DNA of 64,000 bases from Paracamarosporium sp. OC-R06-R3 (lineage: Eukaryota; Ascomycota; Dothideomycetes; Pleosporales; Didymosphaeriaceae), in NCBI GenBank assembly GCA_019828545.1, contig JACVRA010000125.1, positions 124,001 to 188,000 on the forward strand, in the 5' to 3' direction. A model generated the notes under the pieces. That model saw nothing but the letters and a program-made list of their open reading frames with translations, ran no database searches and was not told where the DNA came from. The translations under genes were made by a program, and so were the position numbers. This document shows, one piece after another, positions 1 to 11,039 of the stretch (its first letter is position 1; every line of letters starts with the position of its first letter).

Positions 1-493
1 GTCGAAAGCTGTCCATATCGGTGCTTGTCGTGCTGTTAAAAGACGCACTCAAGAACGACTGGGAGTTAGCTGTGCCATCAGCCACACCTCCAGCAGCAAT
101 TTGCGATGACATGAGCGTATCGTAGAATATCAATGACTGGTGTACAAAATCACTGTTCTCGAGGTTCACGTCCTCGATCGTCACGGTCGTGTCAAGGTTC
201 GTCATGTCTTCGAATTCTGCGTCCGGCGAGGCTCCTACGCCGGGAACAGAGAAGGAGAAGCTTGCATCTTCTCCGTGGGGGCCACCTGGTAGGTACGGCT
301 GCGACCATCCCGACCGCAGTCGCTGCTCCTTCGGCATGACGTGTCGCCATTTGAACAGCGCATCTTGAATAAACTTTGATGGCAGAGCGTCTTGTCGGAA
401 GAATCGGGCTGCTGCATCCGGGTGAAGCAGCGCCTCGGGGCCGAAATCGAGACTTGCACGCAGAGGCGCGCCGTTTAGGGTTTTGAGTCTCAT
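1..493 (-). CDS. Hypothetical protein, N-terminal part; runs off the left edge
   Basis: An open frame on the minus strand starts at an ATG at 493-491 (MRLKTLNGAPLRASLDF...) and stays open for 164 codons to the window edge, so only the N-terminus is seen. It has a conserved-looking block at residues 30-70 (FFRQDALPSKFIQDALFKW, then QRLRSGWSQPYLPGG) followed by acidic, Ser/Thr-rich sequence. There is no signal peptide or membrane segment. I do not recognise the family. The gene is divergent from the AIM32-like gene, with about 460 bp shared between the two starts. The length of the uninterrupted frame and its normal amino-acid composition are the evidence that it is real; an intron within the visible part cannot be excluded. 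Confidence 0.6.
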   Translation of the reverse strand, partial: MRLKTLNGAPLRASLDFGPEALLHPDAAARFFRQDALPSKFIQDALFKWRHVMPKEQRLRSGWSQPYLPGGPHGEDASFSFSVPGVGASPDAEFEDMTNLDTTVTIEDVNLENSDFVHQSLIFYDTLMSSQIAAGGVADGTANSQSFLSASFNSTTSTDMDSFR

Positions 494-956
494 GAATCCA
501 TCGTATGCAGAGACGCGTTGTGACGATGGCGTTGCAGGGAGGTGGAGTTGCTGGCGGGTCCGGCTAAGCTCCGATAAGGGCTCCACGTCTGCGAGGGTGA
601 TGGGTTGGGTGGGCCAGTGAGCAATGGGTGAATGGCGATTGCAGAGGTTACGTGGAGCCGCTCGGAGGAAGCGTCGGAGCCGAGCACCGTCGTGTCTGCC
701 TCAACTCAAGGCTGACAACCACATATAAGATTTAAACTGGGCAGACTGCCGGCGTGAGTTCGCTGCTGAGAATACACTGTCTTTTGCCACGCAGCCGCAC
801 GCCTCTCCCGACGTCCCCTTACGTTCTTCCAGTGGAACCGCATCCAAGTGCCGCAGCAGCTCTCGCGTAATCCAGCGCGCCAATTTCGCGGCTAACGGCT
901 CGGACTTAGCATCTTATCAGATCATCTATAAATTTGGGGAGACCCTGGAAGTCACC
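494..956. other. Intergenic region between divergent genes
   Basis: About 460 bp separate the starts of the two divergent genes and probably hold both promoters. Short open frames here look like chance. No TATA box or repeat stands out. Confidence 0.5.
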
Positions 957-2223
957 ATGGGCAAAGACTCGACCCACAAGCCCATAAACGCGTATAAAAT
1001 GACGGCGGCGCTCAAGAACATATACTACAGGCTGACGCCCACATCTTCGTCGTTCTCGCTGCCGACGCAGAAGAATGCGGGCGAATTCACAAAAGCGCGG
1101 ACCACCGAAGCCTTGTTCCCCACCACCGACCCCGCCGCCGACGGTGACGAATGCCTGCACGACTGCGCGAGCTGCACCATCAAGTATCCCCGCAAGTTCA
1201 CCATCGACGAGGACGAGGAGCTGTACGGGCACGTCAAGGGATGGAGTACCCATTTGATTGTCGCCACGGGCAAGACGGATTGGGTGCGCGATGTTGCCGA
1301 CGAGAAGGGCAGCATCATGGAGGCGGTCGACAAGGGCGACGTGAAGCCCAGCAACGGCGTCAGTAACACCCCCTTTATGATGCCGCCAATTCAGCCTCCC
1401 TAACAGATAGCAGAAACTCATGCTTTCCGCGTCCGATATCCCTGTCCCTGAACACTCCGACCACAGCACCTCGGTGCTCCTCCTACCCTCGTTCCAGTTC
1501 ATCGACAACGTCACGCCCGCAAACACGCCACAGCTCATAAGAGACTTCGTGAACAAGGGCCCGACCAACACATCGCCTCTGCCGGACGCGTCACAATCTG
1601 CGCTTCCACCCTCACCTCCCACTGCGGACGCATCCGCCGCCGAGCCCAGCTCTACCGCCACACCCGCTATCCCCCCTACAATAACATCGTCCGGTCTCAA
1701 GGCTCGACCGTGTCCACACAAATACCTTATACTGTTGTGCAGTCAGAAAACGCGCGACGCACGCTGCGGGCAATCAGCACCCCTGCTACGAAAAGAGTTC
1801 GAGCGCCATCTTGCGCCTCTGGGCCTCTACCGCGACCTGCACGATGAGCGACCAGGTGGCGTTGGTATATACTTCATAAGTCATGTCGGTGGACACAAGT
1901 TCTCGGCAAACGTAATGATTTACCGCGCATCCTCAGCCATTGAACGACCTAAGCAACTTAACGGCAACACCAACGGCGTCGAGGAATCGTTAGAAAAACT
2001 AAAGGTCGAGGATGACAAAGGGCAAGAAGTCGTGTTGGACGTCAACAAGGCCCAGGAAGCAGAAGGGAATGGCGAGGTAGCGCAGTGCATCTGGCTTGCG
2101 AGAGTGCGACCGGAGGACTGCGAGAACATCATCAGATACACCGTGCTGCAAGGCAAACTTGTGAAACCGCACAGGCAGCTGAGGGGAGGTTTTGATCGGA
2201 GTAAGCAGCTTGTCAGTTGGTGA
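957..2223 (+). CDS. AIM32: Thioredoxin-like [2Fe-2S] ferredoxin, AIM32/Apd1 (sucrase/ferredoxin-like) family
   Basis: Two exons, 957-1358 and 1411-2223, are joined across a 52-nt intron in phase 0 and give 421 residues. The protein carries the family's cluster motif C-x8-C followed by HxGGH: Cys244 and Cys253 in CSQKTRDARCG, then His292 and His296 in SHVGGHK. In this family those two Cys and two His ligate a [2Fe-2S] cluster; yeast Aim32 is a mitochondrial matrix/intermembrane-space protein implicated in redox quality control. An earlier CLHDCASC segment lies near residue 67. An Ala/Pro/Ser-rich linker (about residues 185-230) is an insertion relative to yeast. The start is not certain: Met14 (MTAALKNIYYRL) would expose a basic, aromatic N-terminus closer to a targeting sequence. 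The family assignment is firm; location is inferred. Confidence 0.88.
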
Positions 2224-2945
2224 TACCCCGGCGGTAGTTTGAAGAATCTGAGCGTCCCATTTGCATGTAGACATAGCATATACATCTACTAGCATGCAAG
2301 ACCAAGAATAGAATTGGAATCATCGTCAGAAAGCGACGCAAGTGGCTTCTGTTACCCAATAATCCAAAGTTTCGGGGTGGTGCCAAGCTTAGGCTTCCGA
2401 ATTTCTCTATGTTTTGGCCTATAGATTTTGTTCTTGACGCATTCCGGTAGGAAAGATCAGATCTGCGTGTACAAACAGCCAGATGACCTCAAGCCCAGCC
2501 TCGCGCATTTGCAGTCGCACACGTTCCCACACAGAGTAACGCTAATGCAGCTTAGTTCAGCTGGGAAAGGCCCCCAACCACTCTTCTTCCCCGTCTCCAA
2601 AAACCTGACCCGATCCTGCATCGCATCGTATCTCGTAGAACATCAGCTTCGTACGACGACTCGTTGCGGCTTCTTCCGCTCTCGACACATTATGTATCAT
2701 AGATCATCGCTTTCGAACCAACCAAATCGTGCTGCATCGTATCACTGCCTTTGCTTTTTGGGAATAGGTTTCCCGACTTTCAGCCCCCAGCATGTCGCGT
2801 ATGCCAGCCGCAACCTATAGCCTGCAACATGACGTAAACAGGCCACCAATGTGCTACAATGAAGATGCGACAGTTGCTATCTTATTTTCATTTTCGGTTG
2901 TTGCCGCCCATCTTCGCATTCACTTAATCTACTTGCAAGGTCAAC
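2224..2945. other. Intergenic region
   Basis: About 720 bp between two tandem genes. The open frames at 2428-2820 and 2792-3019 have no family-like features. I searched 2690-2940 for a leader exon that would add a signal peptide to the next gene and found no convincing one. Confidence 0.4.
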
Positions 2946-4624
2946 ATGGTCCAAGACGCGTTATTCTGCGGCAACATTGGAAACACCACCGATCATCTGA
3001 ACTGCTGCTACCCGGATGACCAAAACTCCAAAGATTGTCGAAATAACTTCAACTTCGATATCGCCCCATTCGCCGGTGGTTGCCCCAGCGGCGACTGTCT
3101 CAAGGATTGTTCCAATACAGCCGTTATCTACCAGTCTCTCACTCAGGACGACCCCTCTCAGGGCAATGGACAAGCGCCGATTCGACACTATCAAACCTGT
3201 GCCAACATACCCAATGTAGCAGGTTATCTCTCCCAAGGTGTCCTTGGTCAGAACATAACTTCAGTCATTGGGAAAAACGTCTCGGCGGAGGCGACGCAAG
3301 ATCAGTTGAAGGGTGTCACGTCTGCGGTTACCGATTGCCTTACCTCCACATGCTACAATGCACGAAATAACAAAGATTGTCTGGACAAGTGTGCGCCAGT
3401 AAATTTACTCATCAATAATACAACGCCGGACGTAGAGGGCATTAACAAATGTTTAAACTCGCTCTGCCTTGGAGGATACAACTCTCTGCCGTTCGCCGAT
3501 CCAGATATCGTGGGAATTGGGGTAAGAATCATAATATTATTTCATGTCATTTCTTGTAGTATCGAACTGATTGTATTCAATATCAGGTGTTCTCGTCCTA
3601 TATCGCGCAGTGCATGCTGGTGGTCATTTTGGGGTGCGGACTGCTTACTTTCCATATGCGCAAACGCAAAGGACAGAACGAACAGACCATAACGACCGAC
3701 GACACATCAGGCAAGACTGAGAAAGTAGACTCAAAGCCAAGCACCCATGACAAAAAGAAAGAGCCACGGAGTCATCAAGACCTCTTCGAGAAATGCATCG
3801 TCGACTTCCACAAGACGCAATGCTACTTCAGCGCTACCATCCAAATCGCCTCCTTAAGCTACGGCATCTTCGACACCGACATGCTCATCACATTCATGCT
3901 GACGCCACTCGCCACAAACGGCGTCCTGCCCGTCGTCTTCACATACTGTCTCCTCGTCTACCGCAGCGGCAAAGCAACCCTCGACGTTACCCTACTCACG
4001 ACAATATGTTGGCTTCTCTCCTCAATCGTCTACTGGATCCTCTACAACAGCATGATACCAATCAACAGCGTCATAACCTCGGACAAAGATCGCTATCGGG
4101 CGTACCAGCAATTCATGTACAAACTGTCTGCCTTGGACGCCTGCGGCGGGTACTCCGCGCTTGCAGTCTGTCCGCACAATTTCGACATGGGCAAGAATGA
4201 GCTCTTCAGTGCGTCGCATAAACTCCGCATATTGACGCCTATTATTTGGAGCTTTGCAACTGTTTGTTTACTCGTTACACTTGCTGCGAAGACGGCGACT
4301 TGGTATCGCAAGCGCCCTTCTCGTCGTACTGAGGATGACCACACAGAGGATAGCAAGGACACATCCTCGCATACGGCTAGAGTCGACAAATACCCTTTCC
4401 TGGCGTCTAAAAGGGGACTCTCCGTCGTTCATTGGCTGTCTACCCTTTCCTTCCTCGCAGGTATCGGCATGCAGCTATCTCTCCTTTCTATCGGCACGTC
4501 TTTGAAAATGATGGATAGGAAGGACTGGGGGTTTGGACAGATTATCGCGGTGACGATCTGGATTCCGCCGCTGATGGATTATTTGTACAATGCGGTGAAG
4601 AAGGTTCTGGGAAAAGATGAGTAG
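2946..4624 (+). CDS. Seven-helix membrane protein with cysteine-rich N-terminal ectodomain
   Basis: Exons 2946-3521 and 3587-4624 join in phase 0 across a 65-nt intron, giving 537 residues. Residues 1-190 form a soluble domain with 14 cysteines (for example LNCCYP, GGCPSGDCLKDC, CLDKC) and several N-glycosylation sequons. Exon 2 then encodes about seven hydrophobic segments: IAQCMLVVILGCGLL, a pair around ATIQIASLSYG and VLPVVFTYCLLVY, LLTTICWLLSSIVYWIL, IIWSFATVCLLVTL, LSTLSFLAGIGMQLSLL and IIAVTIWIPPLMDYLY. A charged cytoplasmic loop (KRKGQNEQ... EPRSHQDLFEK) follows the first helix. The order is like a receptor with an extracellular ligand domain, but I do not recognise a known GPCR class. 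No cleavable signal peptide is visible at the chosen ATG, so the first helix would have to translocate the N-terminus. Confidence 0.75.
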
Positions 4625-5480
4625 AGTATGATTTGCTTCTGGCTGTGTTTCGCCGTCGTCCGGGGAATACCACGGATTACATTACTAGGTTGATCGACTG
4701 TCCGTTGGTTTCAGTTGATCGTCGATTTACGTGCTTGACGCGCCATTTCGAGGTTTCGGCTTGGTATTCAAGTGGCCTCTGACCTTAAAGTCACAAGACA
4801 GTTGACTTTCTACAACAAGTACTTTCTCCCAAAAACCTAAAAGGCGGTAAAAGGGGATTACAAGGACCACGCGGGTTCCAAAACATATTGTATCTTCAGC
4901 ACTGGGGTTTAAATTGCATCAATACGAGAAAATGATTAACGGCCTAGAGATGGTATGCATTTGAGGTAGAATAGTCTGTATGCTTGTTATATCTCGTAGT
5001 CGGATATGGCGCGAGCGCACAACAAGGCGTTAAGGAGTATATGGCATCAATCTATGGATGTGCACGAGGGAAAATAGCCAAGTTCATGAGATAAGATGCG
5101 CCATTGGCCAGCTTTATCGTAAAGAATAGATGGTGCAATTACATTGGGTATAGAGATATGACTACGATGTTTTGTGCTGATTCATGGGGGAATAACCTAT
5201 TGTTGCTGCTCCTCGTACTCGGGCCTTATACCATTATATTTCGACACCATAACACCCAAATAGCAATGTACACCAAAGCATGCTGGAGGCTCCGGTGCGG
5301 CCGGCGATCGTGTCGCTCACCATGGGTCAACACAACGCGCCGGACAGCCGAACTTAAGATTTAATTCTGAGCTTCGACCGAGAAGATGCTTCAGTAGCTG
5401 GTTGTATCTAGCTCATTTTAGTCACGCACGATGTGGGACAGGTCGCGAACCGAGCTTACTTGAGGGCTTGTTGCATAAGA
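4625..5480. other. Intergenic region
   Basis: About 850 bp downstream of the membrane-protein gene. No supported coding region, RNA gene or repeat was seen. Confidence 0.4.
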
Positions 5481-5849
5481 CTAGACTGAAGAGCCGTCAA
5501 CCGCTGCGCGCATGTGGTCTTTTGCCCGAGCAGTCCATGTCTTAATGAGCTCGATGAGCTGGAGGAAGGCGTAGACGCTGGGTGGTAGGTTGAGGAGAAG
5601 GGCGACGAGACCGATGTAGGCAGTGGGTGTCCAGTCACCCATTCCGATAACTGGAAATAATGTTCTGGGAATTATGCACAAACAAAGTGTGAGTATAGCG
5701 CGTGCGAAAAGGCGTGTTGGGTCGGTGATTAAAGGGATTTGACACTGAGCAGCTTTCTGGGGAACATCAGAACATGGTGCTGAAAAAGCGCTAACATATA
5801 TAATTGTTCTAAAGAGGTTATGGAAAGGTTTCGGAAGGTTGTGGCTCAT
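5481..5849 (-). CDS. Possible small hydrophobic protein (doubtful)
   Basis: A 122-codon minus-strand frame contains two hydrophobic stretches (FARAILTLCLCIIP and AYIGLVALLLNLP) followed by a basic, amphipathic tail (ELIKTWTARAKDHMR). I do not recognise it. Its first 15 codons lie in the degenerate AGGTTRTGGC repeat array at 5815-5911, so the apparent start may be an artefact of that array. It could be a relic or a chance frame. Confidence 0.22.
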   Translation of the reverse strand: MSHNLPKPFHNLFRTIIYVSAFSAPCSDVPQKAAQCQIPLITDPTRLFARAILTLCLCIIPRTLFPVIGMGDWTPTAYIGLVALLLNLPPSVYAFLQLIELIKTWTARAKDHMRAAVDGSSV

Positions 5850-5911
5850 GGGTTATGGTATCTAGGTTGTGGCGCAGGTTGTGGCCTCCAGGTTATGGCT
5901 AGGTTATGGCT
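5815..5911. repeat. Degenerate tandem array of an AGGTTRTGGCT unit
   Basis: About eight imperfect copies of a 9-12 nt unit of the form AGGTTATGG / AGGTTGTGGCT lie head to tail, the last two being exact AGGTTATGGCT copies. Most differences between copies are A/G exchanges. A further isolated copy (AGGTTGTGGCT) is at 6247-6257. Confidence 0.7.
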
Positions 5912-6493
5912 CTGTAACCTATGTGAGCTCTCATAGGCCGAATGAAATCTTTCAAAAAAGACTTTGAAATTGACCGAATCTCTTTCGATGTTTCAAGCAG
6001 ACCCCATGGCTACTTTGAAGGCCCTTACGGAGGTCCGCTACTTGGATGTTGTTCGGCGGGATAGTAGCGCCATGCTTCAAGCGATATCTCTATGGACAAG
6101 AATTAATAGGGTTGGAATGCTCGACTCGTACCTTCATAAATTAGGTAGACTCTTCAGTGCGTTCGCAAACCTAAGTGAGATATGATGATATGGGAAGGAA
6201 GGACGATCCGAAGCGTGGGCAGCTGCGATTGGCTCGAGAAAGCTGCAGGTTGTGGCTCACCGGTGTGGTGCGAAACATGTTATGGCAACAAGGCTGGAAA
6301 CTCTAGGGCCTCTAATGCACGTGCACAGTGTCTGATTGGGTAGGGTATTTCCAAGGCGCAGTGTTGGGCATCAACCTCGTATCGACATCTGCAGGCTACG
6401 TGTGTTCAGCCTTCTGGAGAGCGCCCTTCTTCCGCTATATCAGAAGATTGCCGGCCAGGCTTGATCTGTTCAGACGTGCACAGCATCATCACA
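5912..6493. other. Intergenic region before the Clr5-ankyrin gene
   Basis: Frames at 5964-6185 and 6328-6543 lie here but have no recognisable domain and no splice path into the next gene. An isolated AGGTTGTGGCT repeat unit is at 6247-6257. Confidence 0.35.
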
Positions 6494-9400
6494 ATGGCTG
6501 TACCGACGCGTCACTCGAAACTATCACAAGATGTATGGAATAGTATGAGGCCGCACATCGAGCAGTTTTACCTGCGAGACAATCTTCCCCTCGAAAGCAA
6601 GGATGAGAAGGATGAGAATGATGGAATTGTTGGAGTTATAGAGCACATGTCAGAGGAATATGGATTTAGAGCGAGGTAGGTCGACCCTGAATTCAGCGTC
6701 TCGATCTAGGCTGGGCCATGGAATATTACTACAAGGCGTTAGCACACAGTCGGAAACCCTTTGAGTCTTAGGGCGTATACGCTCTGTCTCTTCTACATTC
6801 CGCCCAGTATGATCTTCCTCGCTTAGTTCGACTTAACTAACAATCCTTAGTCTTTCTCAGTATGAAACTCAATTTCGAAAATGGCGTATCCGGAAGAAAC
6901 TGCACGGAGTTGATTGGCTCATTATCGCAAGCGTTCTACGAGAACGGGAATCCCAAAACTTAACGAGCGAAGTTCACGCATATGGAAAACTGATCGTAGC
7001 CTCCAAAGTTCGCAAAGAAATCTCACGAAAACGACCCAATCTTAAACTCAGCGAGGATAATCAACGTCGCATAAGAGATGGGCAACTTCCGTCTTACATT
7101 CAGATTCGGGGCGCAGAACCAGGTGGAGCGAATAGAGTAATATCGCCTGAGAGCATAACGCTTGACGTTGAGAATGCTGCAATAACTGTCATTTCGGCTG
7201 AATCCATCGCTTGCATGGAAGATGTCCAAATATGGTCGAACACTACGAAGGATCTGCAGTTTTTGAATACATATGAAACACTGCAAAGAATTCGTTCTTT
7301 AATTCCTGCTGATTCATTCTCAATTCTCTCTTTACCTGCATGGATCCAAAGTGCGGAAAGTGGGCAAGGAAATCTTATCGTGGAAGCCTCAATCTGTGAT
7401 CGCATTTTCGATGAAGCTATGAAGACTACGATTCCAATGCGGGTTAGTTCCAATATAGCTACGAAGACACAAGGGACACGTCTTCTACATATCGCAGTTT
7501 ATGAGTTAGTTAATGGTCACGAGCAACTTTCGGTAAGCCTCTTCTTCGAAACCACGAGTATACAAACTTACAATCCATAGGAACCTTCTATGCCGGTCCA
7601 GTGGATGTTATCATATCTTGGAAAGTTATCACATCAATCGTTCAGCAGACTCCGATCATGTATCCCTTCACCGTTCTCAGAAGCGCTTTACCTTGGTCTG
7701 TTCGCGGAGGCGCTACGCGTTAGCGCAGTTCAGGTCATGATAAAGCTCCTCATCACAAGCACAGCCCCCCATACTTTGCTATTGCCTTACTTGACGGATA
7801 AAAACAAGCATAAAGTGCTGTTCGAGGCTTTACTCTATACTGATGAGCCAGAATTACTTGAAACGGCTCTAAAAAGCTGCAATAAAAAAGCGAGGAAGTT
7901 ATGGGAAGATTATGAACACCCTTACAGTCGCACGTTTCATTGCGTTTCGGCTCGGGTCTTCGACATTCTTTTTCGCGAAAGTGCGTTGCCGAGACAGCTC
8001 GCCTTGGACCAAACAATCTTAAAATCAGGGGACTTAAACTTGATCGAACGATGGATTAACCAATTACCCACTCCAAGTGACAAGAATCTGAAGTCGTTGA
8101 TCACTGATGGTCTTTCCCTGACCTTGGTTATCCGTAGCTCGTCGGAAAGTGTTGCGTTGTCGGTCATTCGCTATATGCTACATATCTTGCTATCCGCTGA
8201 TCCCAACTGGGTGACGATACCTACGGCTTCATATGATCCGGCACCAGCGCAGGTATTAGGACGTGCTTTAGAAGTGGCTGTGTCCCGGGAATATGTCACA
8301 GTCATTGAATATCTGATCTCTGTTGGAGCTCTGGTAACGGTAGAAAGTCTTTATGAGGCCGTCCATCTAAATCGCTTAGATATAGTTCAGCAACTCCTAG
8401 CTGGTGGTGGTTCGCCTTACGGATTGATACCAGCATCCAAGTGCATGAACAATGGTAGATATCAGGATGAACTAGCTATGTCACCTTACGGCCGCTCTTT
8501 CGGATTGACCACACCCTACGCCGAGGCTATACGTACGCGTAATTTCTTGGTTCTGGAATTGTTTGACGCGCACTCCCATATTCTCTCCAATGGTTTTGCT
8601 CGCCTCACCATCATGGTCGCTGCCTCAGAAATTGGCAATAAGGAGTTACTGAAAACATATCTGAAGCCTCTTGATCATGAAGACGAGGGAGACGAGATAA
8701 GCAATTATTATGGTTACAATATACCAACAGCCACCCGAAAGGCGTTGAGGGATGCCATCGATACAGCAAAGAGGAACGGATTGTGGGAAGAGTTGTCAGC
8801 TTTACTCTTGGATAATGAAGCTGAACCGGGCGTTCAGCAAGCGATGACGTTTGAACTTGCTATCCAGTCACAAGATCATGGGGCAATCACATCCTTGTTG
8901 GAACTCAGCCATGGTGCTTTTCCTCGCCAACATATCCGAGAAATCATCGATTGCTGCGACAGAGGGTTCTTGTTGTCCACTTTGGAATGCATTGACTTCC
9001 GGAAAAATAATGACGAAGGAAAATGGCTACAAATTGCAATCGAACGGGAAGATATGGCCCTAGTACAACACCTTCTGCAATGCGGTTGTCATCCCAACTC
9101 ACCAATTAATTTCATAGAAGGATATGCTCTTAACGTTGCTATCCGAAAAGGAAACAATTCTCTAATTCAATTGCTTTTGGACCATGGAGCCTTGATAAAT
9201 CAACAAAAGGCCGATCAATTCCTCACTTTGCGAAGCGAGCGCCCAAGTGCTTTGGCAGCTGCTGCAACATATCAGGATCTTGATGCTATAACAAAACTCC
9301 TGAACTTGGGTGCTGAGCCTTACGATCACAAAGCCATAATGGAGCTAAAAGAGCATGGAAAATGGGCTGCCATCAAGACAATTCTTGACCGTGGTAACAC

Positions 9401-10274
9401 TAGTGCTTCAGACTTACGTGAATACTACTTGCGGCCCACAATTGAGAGAGCTATACAATCTAACGACATTAGATTTGTCCGTCTTCTGGTAAATCACGTC
9501 GAGCTGAACCGCTTGGTGGAATCGGGTGTAGATCCGTCAAGAAACACAAATGCCCTAGGTCTTGCGATGGATGTCAAAAATCCTTCTTCTCTAGACATCA
9601 TGCGTGTCCTAATAGACACCGGGGCTGACCTGGAGGCTATATGCTTAGAAGAAGTCAGACTCGCTTTGACACCTTACGACCCGTTCACAAACATTCTGTG
9701 CTACACTCCACTCAACGCCGCAGTTTTGATTAACTCAATTTCTCATATAGACATATTGATCGATTATGGCGCCGATATTAATAAGCCAGCCACAAACGTC
9801 ACGAAGCGCACACCTCTCCAATTAGCTGCTGAACTTGGACATACCGACGTGCTTACTCATTTGATCAGTAAAGGCGCAAATATCAACACACTCCCTACGC
9901 CTTGTTTAGGTCTTACAGCACTGCAGGCTGCCGCTAAAGGCGGTTTTCACCCAATCGTCGAATTCCTTATAAGCAGGGGCGCCGAAATCAATGCGCCAGC
10001 AGCTAGAATACACGGTAGAACTGCCTTCGAGGCAGCGACTGAGTATGGCAGGTTGGATATTATGCTCCTCTTAGTGCGAAATGGGGCAGATCTCGTGTCT
10101 CCTACTGGAGAACAACAATTCGAACGAGCGATCAAATTTGCCAAGGCTCAAGGCAAAGATCCAGCTATCAAGCTGGCACACGAACTGAAAGCCAAAATTC
10201 TGGAGGCAAAGTCAGCAGTCGAGGAAGAATGGCAAGATCTTCTGAGTATGCCGTTACCTGGTTTCGATATATAG
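6494..10274 (+). CDS. Clr5-domain and ankyrin-repeat protein
   Basis: Exons 6494-6675, 6851-7532 and 7581-10274 join cleanly across introns of 175 and 48 nt to give 1185 residues. The N-terminus (about residues 7-77) is a Clr5 domain: SKLSQDVWNSMRPHIEQFY, then EHMSEEYGFRA, then across the splice LSQYETQFRKWRIRKK. An acidic insertion (SKDEKDENDG) interrupts it. After a linker of about 450 residues, ankyrin-like repeats run from about residue 550 to 1140; clearest are LLLDHGALIN, LIDYGADINKP, TPLQLAAELGHTDVLTHL and FLISRGAEINAP. Clr5 domains are common at the N-terminus of fungal proteins ending in repeats and were named from a fission yeast silencing factor; the function of this architecture is not known. 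I chose the ATG at 6494 because the Clr5 domain begins just after it. Confidence 0.85.
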
Positions 10275-11039
10275 TGCATACTGGTCTCATGCTGATGGTT
10301 TCATTCTCACGTCCTTTCGTCTTTTTTTATCGTTATACGATTATAGCTCCTTTTTTTACTACCCCTTTTTTTTCTCTTTTTTTTACTACGCCCTTTTTTG
10401 TGCTGATTCCCAGGGGAATCACCTTTTTTGTATCACTTTTTGTACCAAGGCGTATGCCGAATTTTAGTAAAAAACCAACTCTCCAGATACAATTATAGAC
10501 CGCCTCTCTTTCGATTTCGTAGTTAAAAAACATTTGTAAAGCTCGATGGCTCCGGTAAAACCTAATTACGTCGATGTGAAAATGAATACACCTGACCCTC
10601 TCTCTATAATACCCATCCCGTTTTGGGCGGCGTTGCCGGAGTGACTGGATCATATTTCGAGTCTAAGGACACGATCAGAAAGCTAGAAAGAATAAGCGAA
10701 AAGTGCATAGATGAAGTGTCAGATTAAAACAGCTTGGGCTTACAGTAAAGTTGTGCTGTGCCGCAGAGCTGCATAAGTCGCTAGCATAAAGGATGTTGCG
10801 CACTGACAGGTTACGCCTGACAGCTAGCTAATATTTTGTAGATGCGTTGAATCACATGCGGATCTTCAACCACACTAGGAGCAAAAAGATTCGCCCCCAA
10901 AGCCCAGACATCTCAGCGCTTACAGACGAACTCCGAGATGCGAAAATACTTCCTCCGTTCTCTGGACAGCAGAATCTCTGCAACCCCTGACCGTACCTTC
11001 TAACCTGAGGCCAGTTGCGTTGGCATAAGCTTTAAAAGG
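10275..11039. other. Intergenic region with T-runs and a palindrome
   Basis: A strongly T-rich stretch (10317-10450) follows the ankyrin gene and contains several runs of six to nine T. Inside it an 8-bp-arm inverted repeat, TGATTCCC-AG-GGGAATCA, lies at 10404-10421, flanked on both sides by CCTTTTTTG-like runs. No gene was seen. Confidence 0.5.

Noticed and set aside
906..1721. 271-codon minus-strand frame opposite the AIM32-like gene
   Set aside because: It is the antisense of a well-supported coding frame, with low-complexity Gly/Val/Arg composition and no domain.
2792..2945. Possible signal-peptide leader exon for the seven-helix protein (ATGAAGATGCGACAG...)
   Set aside because: The needed donor (GTTGTT) is non-standard and the resulting leader is not hydrophobic.
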